From positions 62,001 through 126,000 of the forward strand of contig JACZKE010000060.1 of NCBI GenBank assembly GCA_014860225.1: a DNA stretch of 64,000 bases. Reading direction: 5' to 3'. The translations under genes and the position numbers were made by a program. The notes beneath the pieces were generated by a model. That model had not been told where the DNA came from, searched no databases, and saw nothing but the letters and a program-made list of their open reading frames with translations. Position 1 is the first letter of the stretch. Every line of letters begins with the position of its first letter. Origin of the DNA: Desulfuromonadales bacterium (GTDB taxonomy: Bacteria; Desulfobacterota; Desulfuromonadia; Desulfuromonadales; BM103). Below are positions 43,544-54,326 of the stretch, one piece after another.

Positions 43544-46507
43544 TCAGTGGCTTCCCAAGCGTTTCATCTGCATGTTCATCTGCGCCAGGGCTTCTTCCGC
43601 TTTACTGAACATCTCATCACCGGCAAGAATCCCTACCGCACTGGATGCAAATCCCTGCTGCAGATAAGTCCGTGCCGCATGGGAAAGTTTTTTCTGATCC
43701 ATGGTGATAATACCGTTACGGAAAGTCTGCAGCATTTCGTGGGTCAGCCCCTGTTGTTGATGGACAAACTCCCGGTAACCTCTGCTGCCCGGCGAGAGGG
43801 GACGGTCAAGTTCGGCAAAAGCGGTCAGGATCGATTGTTTGACCATCTCATCGCTGAACTCACCCTGACACGCCCACTCAACCGCTTGCTGGTAGACATC
43901 AAGTGTACGCAGCAGATGCGGATCACGATAAGAGAGCATTGAGAAGAGACCGCCGTCTGCATTGAATCCAGCCATACCGCCGTAAGCTCCGCCTTTCTCA
44001 CGAATCTCGCGGTGCAGAAAATCGGCACGCAGCAGCTTGGCCAGAACCATCAGCGCCGGAGCGTCGGGATGGGTGTAGGGAACGGTACGGAAGACGCGTG
44101 TAACGTAGGCTACCGGAAGATTGTAGTGCCAGCCCGTAGCACTCGTTCGGCTTGTGAAGGCCGAGGGTCTGCTCTCTGGTATTGCAGGGCCATCCGGAAG
44201 TGTGGCTAGAAAAGCGGTCAAAGGTGCTGCCATACTCTGCTGCGAGTCTTCTTCCGCAGTGACAGCCACTGTTGCTCGAGCCGCAACCAGGAGCTCTGCA
44301 GCGATGGCTTTAAATGTTTTGGTCAGCTCGGTCATCCCGGAGTCGTCAAGGTCGCTGACTTGCTGGATAAGCTGCGTTTGTGTCATGCCGCTCCATTCTT
44401 CGCGCAAAGCAGCGGTGGGGGTCAGCGATGCTGCCGCGGCTCGTGCGGCTATGGAATGGCCGGAACCAGGGATCGAGTTTTCCATGGATGTCCTGACCTG
44501 GCCAATGACCGTACGCAGCCGACTGATATCGGTAAAATCCGGTGCGGTCAGCATGTCTCTCAAAATCTCGCAAAGCGTTGCCTGATTACGATCAAGAGCC
44601 TTGCCTTTGACCTCCATGAATGGTCGCATGCTGTCAAGGTCAAGAGGGCTCTCCAGCAGGTTGGTGCCGAGGCGAATGCCACCGGTGGCTGCCGTGATGC
44701 GGCGCGACATGCCCAGGTAATCATGGCCGGCTGCACCGATCTGCGGGAGCAGCGCACAAAAGATAGGCAGGTAAGGCCGCAGGGAGTCATCAAGGCCGTT
44801 GGTATCAAACTGCAGATTCAGATAGGTGATGCCGTTGGTCGGTTGGGTGAACCAGAAGGTTTTACAATCTGCAGTCTCATCGGTTCGGAATGGAACCGTC
44901 CGCTCTTCGACCTCGATGTCGGCCAGTTCGAGGATTGGCAGACAGCTTGTATCCTCCTCAGCTTCCTGACTGTGCTGCAGTTCGACGGCTTTTGCCTTGA
45001 TGTCGGCGATGGCTGCATCGTCGAGTTTTTGTCGTATGTTGAGCAGGTGCTCAGCAAAGGCCTGCTCTTCACGCCGACCGTGCTCGGGGTCGGGGCGTAG
45101 CAACAGGGTGACTCTGTGCGGGTTGTCGAGCAGGTGACGGCGGATCCTCTGCGGAAAAAACTCCGTGTCAGACGCAGCATCTCTCAGCCGATCCAGATTC
45201 TGACTTATCATCAGTGTGCTAAAAGGGTCCTCGGCATGCAGCCAGGGGCCGAACAGGCGCATCATCAGGCCAAGGCCATATGGATATTGGTCACCGGTCA
45301 CTTCACGATTGGCAAATTCGTATTGATGCAGAGCTGCATCAATACGCTCCTGTGGAAAGCCTTCCTTTGCAACCCGGTCAAGGGTGTCGAGAATCAGCGC
45401 TTCAATTTCCGGCAGTTGCTCCGGCTCTGTCCCCTGCAGGCCGGCAGCCAGGAAAGTGTCGCGATAGTCGTCGTGATAGCCGGTGCCGGGGGAAAGATTT
45501 CGGCCCAGACCTGATTCTATAAGGGCCTGGTAGAGTGGGGCTGCCGGGTTGCCGAGCAGAAGGTTCGTCAATATGCCGGTCGCTGCACGTTCGAAGGTAT
45601 CTTCAATCGGGCAGGTCAGCCAGGCCATCTGTACCATGCTGCGCTGCTGCAACGTATCGTCAGCGCCGACAGGAAAGGTTTCCGTGCAGCGCTTCGGTTC
45701 TGACAGTCGCTGTTCCAGGGGGATTTCACTGGCAACTTGCTGGCGTTGGAAACGACTCAAGGCCAATCTTTCAATATGCTGAAGGTGTTCCTCAATGGGC
45801 AGGTCGCCGTAAGTAAATATCCAGCTGTTGCTTGGATGGTAGTAGCTCTTGTGGAATGCGCGCAGTTGTTCCCAGGTCAGCTCGGGGATGACGAGTGGTT
45901 CTCCGCCGGAGTTCTGGCCATAGCAGGTGGTTGGAAAGAGCGCTGCATTCAGTCGGCGCCCCAGCAGCGATGACGGGTCGGCCATGGCACCCTTCATCTC
46001 GTTGAATACCACCCCTTTGATCATCAGGCTGTCAGGGTCGTTCGGATCAGCAAAGTCGAGGCGATGGCCTTCCTGAAGGAAATCCTGCTCTCGCAGCAGA
46101 GGGAAAAAAGTGGCGTCGAGGTAGATCCCCATCAGGTTGTAGAAATCTTTGCGGTTCATGCTGGCGACGGGGTAGAGAGTCCAGTCGGCAGCTGTCATGG
46201 CATTCATGAAGGTGTTCAGGCTGCGTTTGAGCATGGCGAAAAATGGGTCTCGCACCGGGTATTTCTGAGAACCGCAGAGAACGGTATGCTCCAGGATATG
46301 GGAAACACCGGTAGAATCAGGCGGTGGTGTACGGAAGCCGACGGCAAATACATTGTTCGGGTCGTCGCAGGCAAGATGCAGCAAACGTGCACCGGTCGGT
46401 TCGTGCTGCAGGGCGATGGCTGTAAGGTTCAGCTCTAGAACCGGCTGTTGCTGTTGTACAAGAAAATTGCCAAGCCTTGTGCCCGGCAAGGGGAGTTTGT
46501 GATTCAT
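43544..46507 (-). CDS. M16C family zinc metalloprotease (presequence-protease-like)
   Basis: A 987-residue protein of the insulinase superfamily. The inverted zinc motif is H70-I-L-E-H74, with the downstream Glu in F-N-E-M-K-G-A. Four homologous domains fill the length, as in PreP, the organellar peptide-degrading enzyme. No signal peptide. The start at 46507 has GGAG 6 bases upstream. Followed closely by ltaE. It probably degrades oligopeptides in the cytoplasm. Confidence 0.92.
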   Translation of the reverse strand: MNHKLPLPGTRLGNFLVQQQQPVLELNLTAIALQHEPTGARLLHLACDDPNNVFAVGFRTPPPDSTGVSHILEHTVLCGSQKYPVRDPFFAMLKRSLNTFMNAMTAADWTLYPVASMNRKDFYNLMGIYLDATFFPLLREQDFLQEGHRLDFADPNDPDSLMIKGVVFNEMKGAMADPSSLLGRRLNAALFPTTCYGQNSGGEPLVIPELTWEQLRAFHKSYYHPSNSWIFTYGDLPIEEHLQHIERLALSRFQRQQVASEIPLEQRLSEPKRCTETFPVGADDTLQQRSMVQMAWLTCPIEDTFERAATGILTNLLLGNPAAPLYQALIESGLGRNLSPGTGYHDDYRDTFLAAGLQGTEPEQLPEIEALILDTLDRVAKEGFPQERIDAALHQYEFANREVTGDQYPYGLGLMMRLFGPWLHAEDPFSTLMISQNLDRLRDAASDTEFFPQRIRRHLLDNPHRVTLLLRPDPEHGRREEQAFAEHLLNIRQKLDDAAIADIKAKAVELQHSQEAEEDTSCLPILELADIEVEERTVPFRTDETADCKTFWFTQPTNGITYLNLQFDTNGLDDSLRPYLPIFCALLPQIGAAGHDYLGMSRRITAATGGIRLGTNLLESPLDLDSMRPFMEVKGKALDRNQATLCEILRDMLTAPDFTDISRLRTVIGQVRTSMENSIPGSGHSIAARAAAASLTPTAALREEWSGMTQTQLIQQVSDLDDSGMTELTKTFKAIAAELLVAARATVAVTAEEDSQQSMAAPLTAFLATLPDGPAIPESRPSAFTSRTSATGWHYNLPVAYVTRVFRTVPYTHPDAPALMVLAKLLRADFLHREIREKGGAYGGMAGFNADGGLFSMLSYRDPHLLRTLDVYQQAVEWACQGEFSDEMVKQSILTAFAELDRPLSPGSRGYREFVHQQQGLTHEMLQTFRNGIITMDQKKLSHAARTYLQQGFASSAVGILAGDEMFSKAEEALAQMNMQMKRLGSH

Positions 46508-46624
46508 CAGGAGCTCCATTCCATGGTGTTGTTTTTTGATTAATTGTAGCGCAATGGTATCTGATTAATAGTTTTTTCTGGCATTAAAATGGATGTGATC
46601 TCATGTCGAGAGCTGAAACTGCGG

Positions 46625-46654
46625 TCGTGACATCTGGAGTTTCCGTATGTACAC
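46625..46654. repeat. Repeat family A core, intergenic copy
   Basis: CATCTGGA-GTT-TCCGTATG (46631-46649) is the family A hairpin with one arm changed; TCGAGAGCTGAAACTGCGG just upstream matches the reverse-strand continuation. It lies between M16 and acuI. Confidence 0.55.
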
Positions 46655-46692
46655 CAGTTAAGAATGGTTACAAATGCGTTACAGGTCCGCAT

Positions 46693-46719
46693 AAAAAAGC
46701 CCCGCTGACAAGCGGGGCT
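46693..46719 (-). terminator. Intrinsic terminator of the acuI-like gene
   Basis: On the minus strand, AGCCCCGCT-TGTC-AGCGGGGCT, a 9-bp perfect stem with a tetraloop, is followed by TTTTT. It lies 41 bases after the stop codon of the gene at 46760. Textbook form. Confidence 0.92.
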
Positions 46720-46759
46720 GAATACTGTCATAATTTTTCAGGAATGACCAGTCAAAGGA

Positions 46760-47746
46760 TCAGAGCTTCACCAGAACGCGGCCACGCAATTCTCCCTTGA
46801 GAATGGCCTGGATGGAATCCTCCAGATCTTCAAGAGCAACCTCCTTGACCAGTGCTTCCAGGTCGATCTTCCATTCTCCGGCAAGCTTGTCCCAGACTTC
46901 CTGGCGCAGTTTTTTCGGGCATTGCACTGAATCGATGCCAAGCAGGCTGACCCCTCGCAGGATAAAAGGGAAGACATTGACCGGCAGCTCCGGGGAGCTG
47001 ACCAGGCCACAGCAGGTCACAGTGCCACCGTAGCTGGTCGACTTGAGAATCGCCGCCAGCATCTCGCCGCCGACTACATCAACGGCACCGGCCCAACGCT
47101 CTTTCATCATCGGCCTGTCGGCGTTCTCCATGATCGCTTCCCTGGCGACAACTTCACTGGCACCCAGGACTTTGAGGAAATCCGCCTGGTCAGCCTTCCC
47201 GGTTACCGCAACCACCCGGTAGCCTGCTCTGGCCAGAACGGCAACCGCAACGGAACCGACACCGCCGGTGGCTCCTGTCACCAGGATCTCTCCTGCCTCA
47301 GGAGAGATGCGCCCGGTCAGGGCCTGAACGGAAAGCCCGGCGGTGAAGCCGGCCGTGCCAAGTATCATGCTGTCGCGTAAAGAGAGCCCCTCAGGCAGAG
47401 TGATCGCCCATTCGGCAGGAATGCGGATGTATTCACCGTAGCCCCCTGCCGTGTTCATGCCAAGGTCCCACCCGGTCACCACGACCTGGTCGCCGGGCTT
47501 GAATATTCCGCTGGTATCGTTGACGACTTCACCGGCAGCATCGATGCCGGGAGTATGCGGAAAATTTCTGGTGACCCCACGGTTGCCGGTGGCGGACAGG
47601 GCATCCTTGTAATTCAGGGAGGAGTATTGGACCTTGATCAGCAGTGGATTTTCGGGTAAGTCGCTGATTGCACGGTTGCCAATCCTGCGGGTGAACTTTT
47701 TCTCAGGTTGTTCCTCAACAATCATTGCTTTGAATCTGTCAGCCAT
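46760..47746 (-). CDS. acuI: YhdH/AcuI family acrylyl-CoA reductase-type oxidoreductase
   Basis: A 328-residue medium-chain dehydrogenase/reductase with no zinc-binding cysteines. S-S-L-N-Y-K-D-A-L and H-T-P-G-I-D-A-A-G-E-V near residues 42-77, and the NADPH-binding V-T-G-A-T-G-G-V-G-S-V-A, are typical of the YhdH/AcuI group. AcuI reduces acryloyl-CoA to propionyl-CoA with NADPH. AAGGAG lies 7 bases before the ATG. Single gene with its own terminator. Acrylyl-CoA as substrate is inferred from family only. Confidence 0.88.
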   Translation of the reverse strand: MADRFKAMIVEEQPEKKFTRRIGNRAISDLPENPLLIKVQYSSLNYKDALSATGNRGVTRNFPHTPGIDAAGEVVNDTSGIFKPGDQVVVTGWDLGMNTAGGYGEYIRIPAEWAITLPEGLSLRDSMILGTAGFTAGLSVQALTGRISPEAGEILVTGATGGVGSVAVAVLARAGYRVVAVTGKADQADFLKVLGASEVVAREAIMENADRPMMKERWAGAVDVVGGEMLAAILKSTSYGGTVTCCGLVSSPELPVNVFPFILRGVSLLGIDSVQCPKKLRQEVWDKLAGEWKIDLEALVKEVALEDLEDSIQAILKGELRGRVLVKL

Positions 47747-47986
47747 TGCGGACTCCTTGTCAAAAATGTCTTTAGCGCTGTCGATGCAGATGACAGGTCT
47801 GGTTTCATTTTCAAGCTTATGTTAAACATGTCTATGAATTTACATCAAGCACTTACTTTTTGGTTTTCATATGCCTGAAAGTCTGCTTTTGCTGTACCCG
47901 TTTGTTTTTTATACAATAACTTTTAGCTGATAAACTCCATTTTCATTCAATATCTGAAGTTCCTGTACCGGGGGGCCGGGAAAACC

Positions 47987-50029
<2,043 letters not shown>

Positions 50030-50039
50030 ATACTCACAC

Positions 50040-52235
50040 ATGAAAAAACATCTTCGAAAAATAGTTTTCCTGGGGATTTTCCTTTCTGCTTATGCATTGC
50101 TGATCGCGGCTGTTTTCATATTATTGCTTCAATTGAATGTTAATCAACCTTCTCACACGTTTGAAAAGCTTGCCGCCGTTACCGATGGCCGCGAGATGGT
50201 TCACACACTTCTTAATGATCTAGATCAATCCACTGATTTCACAAGAATCTTGCTGCCACTTGGGCCGGATGATAACCGAATGCCAGGAATTCCTGCCATA
50301 TGGCAGGAATTCCTGCGGGAAAGGCACAATAATACCGAAAGGGAGAACATCGACGGCTTTGACGGGTTCCAGGCCGTCGCAAGCATTGCCGATTTTTCCA
50401 AAGGAGCCGTTGCTGAACGATTCCTGTCCAGAGCACCCTCACAAGCATTTCGTCGCGGCAGATTCCTTCTGGCATTGAACAGCAGCGGGAATGTACAGAT
50501 TATTGACTGCGTGAATCCACAAGAACCCAGAATATCGGCACTTTTGCCATATCATCAGGTTAAACAGATGGAGATGCGGGGTGACATCGCCTTCCTGCAT
50601 CTCGGTCGCCCGGGAGTACAGCCTGACACGTTGATTACCATTGACTTGAAGGACCCTCTCAAGCCGCGGGAGCTTTCCCGGTTCAGTCTGCCGGAACATG
50701 CAATGTCCTTCTTCTTTTTAAACGACCAACTGGTTGTCTATACTAACTCCATAGGCTACGAGTGGGAACAGCACGTTCACCTGTATGAATTTGGCGATGA
50801 CTTTGGCTTTATCCTTCTTGGCAAGGCAAAGAGTCCTCTTCTTGGAAGCCGATTTTTGATAATAGGAGATTACCTGTTAATTCCGGATTTGCGGTCGGGA
50901 TTAAGGGTTGTTGATTTCAACGATCCGCTTCAGCCAGTCATCATCGCTTCTGTTGCGCTTCCAGATCAGATCAAGCGGTTGTCTCGACATGGTGACATGG
51001 TGTTTGCTCTGGGGGGCAAGAACAGCATATATGTCATCGATCTGCACGATCCTGTGCGTCCCGTGCTGTCGAGTGTTGTTGAAGATGCGAACTATGCTGC
51101 AGATTTTATGGAATTTGGCCATTATTGTTATTATTTCACCGAGAATGGCTACCTTCGGGTCTATGATATTCCGTTTTTTACTGTATTGGATGGTGACAAG
51201 AAAGGTTCTGCCAGAATTGCAGGGGAATTGGTGCCAATGCAGGCCGACGGCGGTTTTGTCTTGCTGGACAAGAGTCAAGAGTCGCTACCGAGAGGTGTTA
51301 CCAATGTCCTGAGTCTGCCTGAGAAGACAACTGTCATTGATAAGCTTTTTTGGCAGGGATTCCTGGTCATCCTGGATGATGACGGCCTGGTCCAGTTTTT
51401 TCAAAATGGCGAAGAAGCATCATTTGAATCCAGGAAAAGTCTGCAGCTTGCGTCTGGGCAACGTTGGTTGACTGCATCCAGTGACCGTCTTTATGCGGGT
51501 GGTGAATCAAGTATCAGTGTTATTGCCAAAACTGACGACGATCATTTCGTGTTATCGGGTCAAATTGAATTCTCTGGTGAGGAATCCTGGGATGGCCTCA
51601 TCGTGCAACAGGTATTGTCTGTTGCTGCAGGCAAAGAAGGGGTTGTGAGTTTCTCTCTCGAACACCCGGACCATCCCACGGCAAGCCCGGGCTGGAAAAT
51701 TCCCAAACACCTGGAATCCCAGGCTGATGTGCGGCAACTGGTTTCCCCCGGAGGGGACAGGTTGCTGGCTGCCGCGGGTCCAGCAGGCCTCTTTTGCGGG
51801 CGAATCGTTGCTAGTGGCCAGTTCCAGCTTGACGGTTTCCTTGATTTGCCGGCGCCGCTCTTTGCGATGGCATTAATCGGAGATTTTTGTCTGGTATCAA
51901 CTGGAGCCGAGGTTTGCGTCATCGATATAAAAAACCGCGAATCTCTACAGAATCTCGGTAAAATTGCCTTCTCGGGAGTAGAAAAATTTGCCGTCGCGGC
52001 CCCTGACTTCTGGGCTGGTTATGTGCCGGGAGCAGGCTGGTCTGTACTTCCTGCCCCGCTCCTGGTGTCTCCTGGTGAAACTGAGCTTCCAGAAACAACG
52101 CTGACAGAATCGCTTCGTGATCAATATCGACTTAACCTTTTCAATGACCACGAAGTCATCACTGTCCCGGGAATTGTGACTATTCCTTTTTTGCCCGGCA
52201 GTCGGACTGCAGGAGCAGTACATGGCATTCAGTAA
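50040..52235 (+). CDS. Membrane-anchored LVIVD-repeat beta-propeller protein 1
   Basis: A 731-residue protein. A single hydrophobic helix at about residues 8-33 should anchor it in the inner membrane with a large periplasmic part. Residues 140-700 hold repeated blades of the LVIVD type, for example L-R-V-V-D-F-N-D-P and I-Y-V-I-D-L-H-D-P, expected to form beta-propellers. Such propellers bind ligands or partners; no enzyme motif is seen. It starts 10 bases after the kinase gene, and shares 14 bases with the next LVIVD gene. A 32-bp palindrome lies inside it. It has no good ribosome binding site, so coupling to the kinase gene is likely. Confidence 0.75.
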   Translation: MKKHLRKIVFLGIFLSAYALLIAAVFILLLQLNVNQPSHTFEKLAAVTDGREMVHTLLNDLDQSTDFTRILLPLGPDDNRMPGIPAIWQEFLRERHNNTERENIDGFDGFQAVASIADFSKGAVAERFLSRAPSQAFRRGRFLLALNSSGNVQIIDCVNPQEPRISALLPYHQVKQMEMRGDIAFLHLGRPGVQPDTLITIDLKDPLKPRELSRFSLPEHAMSFFFLNDQLVVYTNSIGYEWEQHVHLYEFGDDFGFILLGKAKSPLLGSRFLIIGDYLLIPDLRSGLRVVDFNDPLQPVIIASVALPDQIKRLSRHGDMVFALGGKNSIYVIDLHDPVRPVLSSVVEDANYAADFMEFGHYCYYFTENGYLRVYDIPFFTVLDGDKKGSARIAGELVPMQADGGFVLLDKSQESLPRGVTNVLSLPEKTTVIDKLFWQGFLVILDDDGLVQFFQNGEEASFESRKSLQLASGQRWLTASSDRLYAGGESSISVIAKTDDDHFVLSGQIEFSGEESWDGLIVQQVLSVAAGKEGVVSFSLEHPDHPTASPGWKIPKHLESQADVRQLVSPGGDRLLAAAGPAGLFCGRIVASGQFQLDGFLDLPAPLFAMALIGDFCLVSTGAEVCVIDIKNRESLQNLGKIAFSGVEKFAVAAPDFWAGYVPGAGWSVLPAPLLVSPGETELPETTLTESLRDQYRLNLFNDHEVITVPGIVTIPFLPGSRTAGAVHGIQ
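50284..50315. repeat. 32-bp perfect palindrome inside LVIVD gene 1
   Basis: CAGGAATTCCTG occurs twice (50284-50295 and 50304-50315), each itself a palindrome, joined by CCATATGG. The whole 32 bases are their own reverse complement. It codes for M-P-G-I-P-A-I-W-Q-E-F-L in the linker between the membrane helix and the propeller. Confidence 0.85.
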
Positions 52236-54321
52236 CAGGAAGGTCTCATTGAAACACCTGCTGGTTCTATGTTATACCCTCGCGGTCGTGCTGTTGATCG
52301 CCTTGCTTGGCCGTGAAGTCCAACGTGACCGACCATCCTTTTCCCTGTCGCACGTTAATACCGAAAATGCACAAAAATCTAATCAATCTAATGTCTTGGC
52401 TATTTATGGAGAAGATTTTCATTCCGGCATCAGAGGTGTGTTCGCGAAGTCACTGCTCAACACAGAAGCCTTGCTCTGGCACCAGTTGGTTGGTGTTTCA
52501 ACAACGGGCATCGATGTCCAAGACGACCTTGCCCTGGTTTCATATTCTGGAAAAAATATAATCAGTATTGGTCTTGATATAGGCAAAAGTCCGGAGATTC
52601 TCGACTCTCTTGAACTGCCTGAATCTATCAGGCAGTTCAAGATCGTTGGTGATCAGGCTCTGGTAGGGTTGAAGCGTCAGGCTGGTTTTTCTCTAATAGA
52701 CTTGAAAGACCCGGGCGACTTAAAGCTCGTCAGGCATTATCCTCTGTCTGGCTTTGTATCCAGTATGGTCGTCGATCAAAGTACCATTTACTATACGAAT
52801 CTCTATCAGGGGGTTGGACGGATTGATCTTTCCGCGAAGAATCCAGTTCCTGAAATGCTGGTTGCTCTGAATTCCCCCTGGCGAATTGCCCTGAATGGCC
52901 ATAAACTGGTTGTCGGTACAGTAAAAGGAGGTGTGCATCTTTTTGACATCACTCAGGATGGGGAACTGGTTGAAGCGGGGAGCCTCGATTATCAGGATGT
53001 GCGTGGGGTTGCTTTCACCGACGAGGTCCTGGCTGTTGCTCTTGCCGATGGCACATTACATCTTCTTGATTTGTCGTCCTGGCCGGCGTTGAACGCTAAG
53101 GCTGAACTAACGCTTCCGGGCAGCCCGATACTCTGCGAACGCATCTCTGGCCAGGCTGGCCTCGCTGTCGGTCTGGTTGCCGGGGGAGTGGTCCTGATAG
53201 ATGTCAGTGTGCCCGTTGCACCGACAATCAGCGGCTTTCTTAGCATGCCAAGTACGTTCAGGGCGATGAAGCTGCAGCCAGGTAAAATTTATGCAGCGGG
53301 TCGTGAGGGGCTGCAAGTGTTCTCTCTCGACAAAATCACCGGGGACGGATATTCGCCCCCGGCAGCAGAAGCCACGTATGGATCTGACGACTATCAACTG
53401 CAGTCATGGAATGGTCATGTTTACGGCTACACAGAAAATCGTATAGTCAACTTTGGCAAAATGGGACCAGCTGAAGTTCTTTCATCAGACAGATACATGG
53501 CATTTGTCGGAAAACAGGGGGTCAGTCTCTTCGAGCAACGCGAAAACGGCCAGGTACAGAGAGCCGGCTCGCTGATTCCGATAGATGCTGCCAGAGGTGC
53601 AATTTTTCGGGATAACTACTTGTATATAGTCCATCATGACGGCTTGCGGATACTCTCCGGGACCCGGCCAGAGGAACTGGTTGTCGTGAGTGACTTGAAA
53701 CTGCCAGGCCGACCGGTAGATCTCGAGCTCCTTGATTCCACCTACCTGCTCGTCGCCACACTTGACTACGGAGTGCTGGTGTTTGATATTAGTGATCCTC
53801 AACAGCCGACACAAATCGCAAGTGTGGTTTTGCCCCGGCATTTACAGTCGATCAATGTTGTTCAGGATGTTCTGGTCGATGGTTCGCGAGTCTATATTTC
53901 ATTGGGTGCAGGAGGCGTGCAAATTGTCGATATAAGCTCCCCGTCTCAGCCTGAATTGCTGCAGATTATTGATACTCCCGGGCATGCGAAAAGCATGGCA
54001 CTTTATGACAACCTGCTGTTGGTTGCAGATGGTATTAGCGGTTTGTTCCTGATCGATGTCGATAATCGTAAGGATGCATTGCCCATAGGGAGGCTGCCAA
54101 CGCCTTTACGCATTGAGCAGGTCGCTGTTGTGGACAACGGCTTGGTTGTCAGCAGCCACCCGGCGGGAACCATGAAATTGCCCTTGCCGCAGCGAGTGAA
54201 GAATCTGCAGTTGACCAACAAGAGAGAGTTGCGTATCAATGTTGAGAGGGTAGAGAAAGGACAATACCTCTATCTTTACGATGGGAGGACTTCAGAAAAG
54301 ATGGAGGTCAGTGTTCAGTAA
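52222..54321 (+). CDS. Membrane-anchored LVIVD-repeat beta-propeller protein 2
   Basis: A 699-residue paralogue of the preceding protein. It has a hydrophobic helix near residues 11-31 and propeller blades with motifs such as F-S-L-I-D-L-K-D-P, V-L-V-F-D-I-S-D-P and V-Q-I-V-D-I-S-S-P. Predicted periplasmic, anchored in the inner membrane. AGGAGCAGTAC precedes the ATG. The start overlaps the end of gene 1 by 14 bases. No family with known function is named. The convergent TonB receptor gene ends 5 bases past its stop. Confidence 0.75.
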   Translation: MAFSNRKVSLKHLLVLCYTLAVVLLIALLGREVQRDRPSFSLSHVNTENAQKSNQSNVLAIYGEDFHSGIRGVFAKSLLNTEALLWHQLVGVSTTGIDVQDDLALVSYSGKNIISIGLDIGKSPEILDSLELPESIRQFKIVGDQALVGLKRQAGFSLIDLKDPGDLKLVRHYPLSGFVSSMVVDQSTIYYTNLYQGVGRIDLSAKNPVPEMLVALNSPWRIALNGHKLVVGTVKGGVHLFDITQDGELVEAGSLDYQDVRGVAFTDEVLAVALADGTLHLLDLSSWPALNAKAELTLPGSPILCERISGQAGLAVGLVAGGVVLIDVSVPVAPTISGFLSMPSTFRAMKLQPGKIYAAGREGLQVFSLDKITGDGYSPPAAEATYGSDDYQLQSWNGHVYGYTENRIVNFGKMGPAEVLSSDRYMAFVGKQGVSLFEQRENGQVQRAGSLIPIDAARGAIFRDNYLYIVHHDGLRILSGTRPEELVVVSDLKLPGRPVDLELLDSTYLLVATLDYGVLVFDISDPQQPTQIASVVLPRHLQSINVVQDVLVDGSRVYISLGAGGVQIVDISSPSQPELLQIIDTPGHAKSMALYDNLLLVADGISGLFLIDVDNRKDALPIGRLPTPLRIEQVAVVDNGLVVSSHPAGTMKLPLPQRVKNLQLTNKRELRINVERVEKGQYLYLYDGRTSEKMEVSVQ

Positions 54322-54326
54322 GGCTG

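Noticed and set aside
43130-43942. 270-codon plus-strand frame across ltaE and the M16 gene
   Set aside because: Antisense to two well-supported genes, with no product features.
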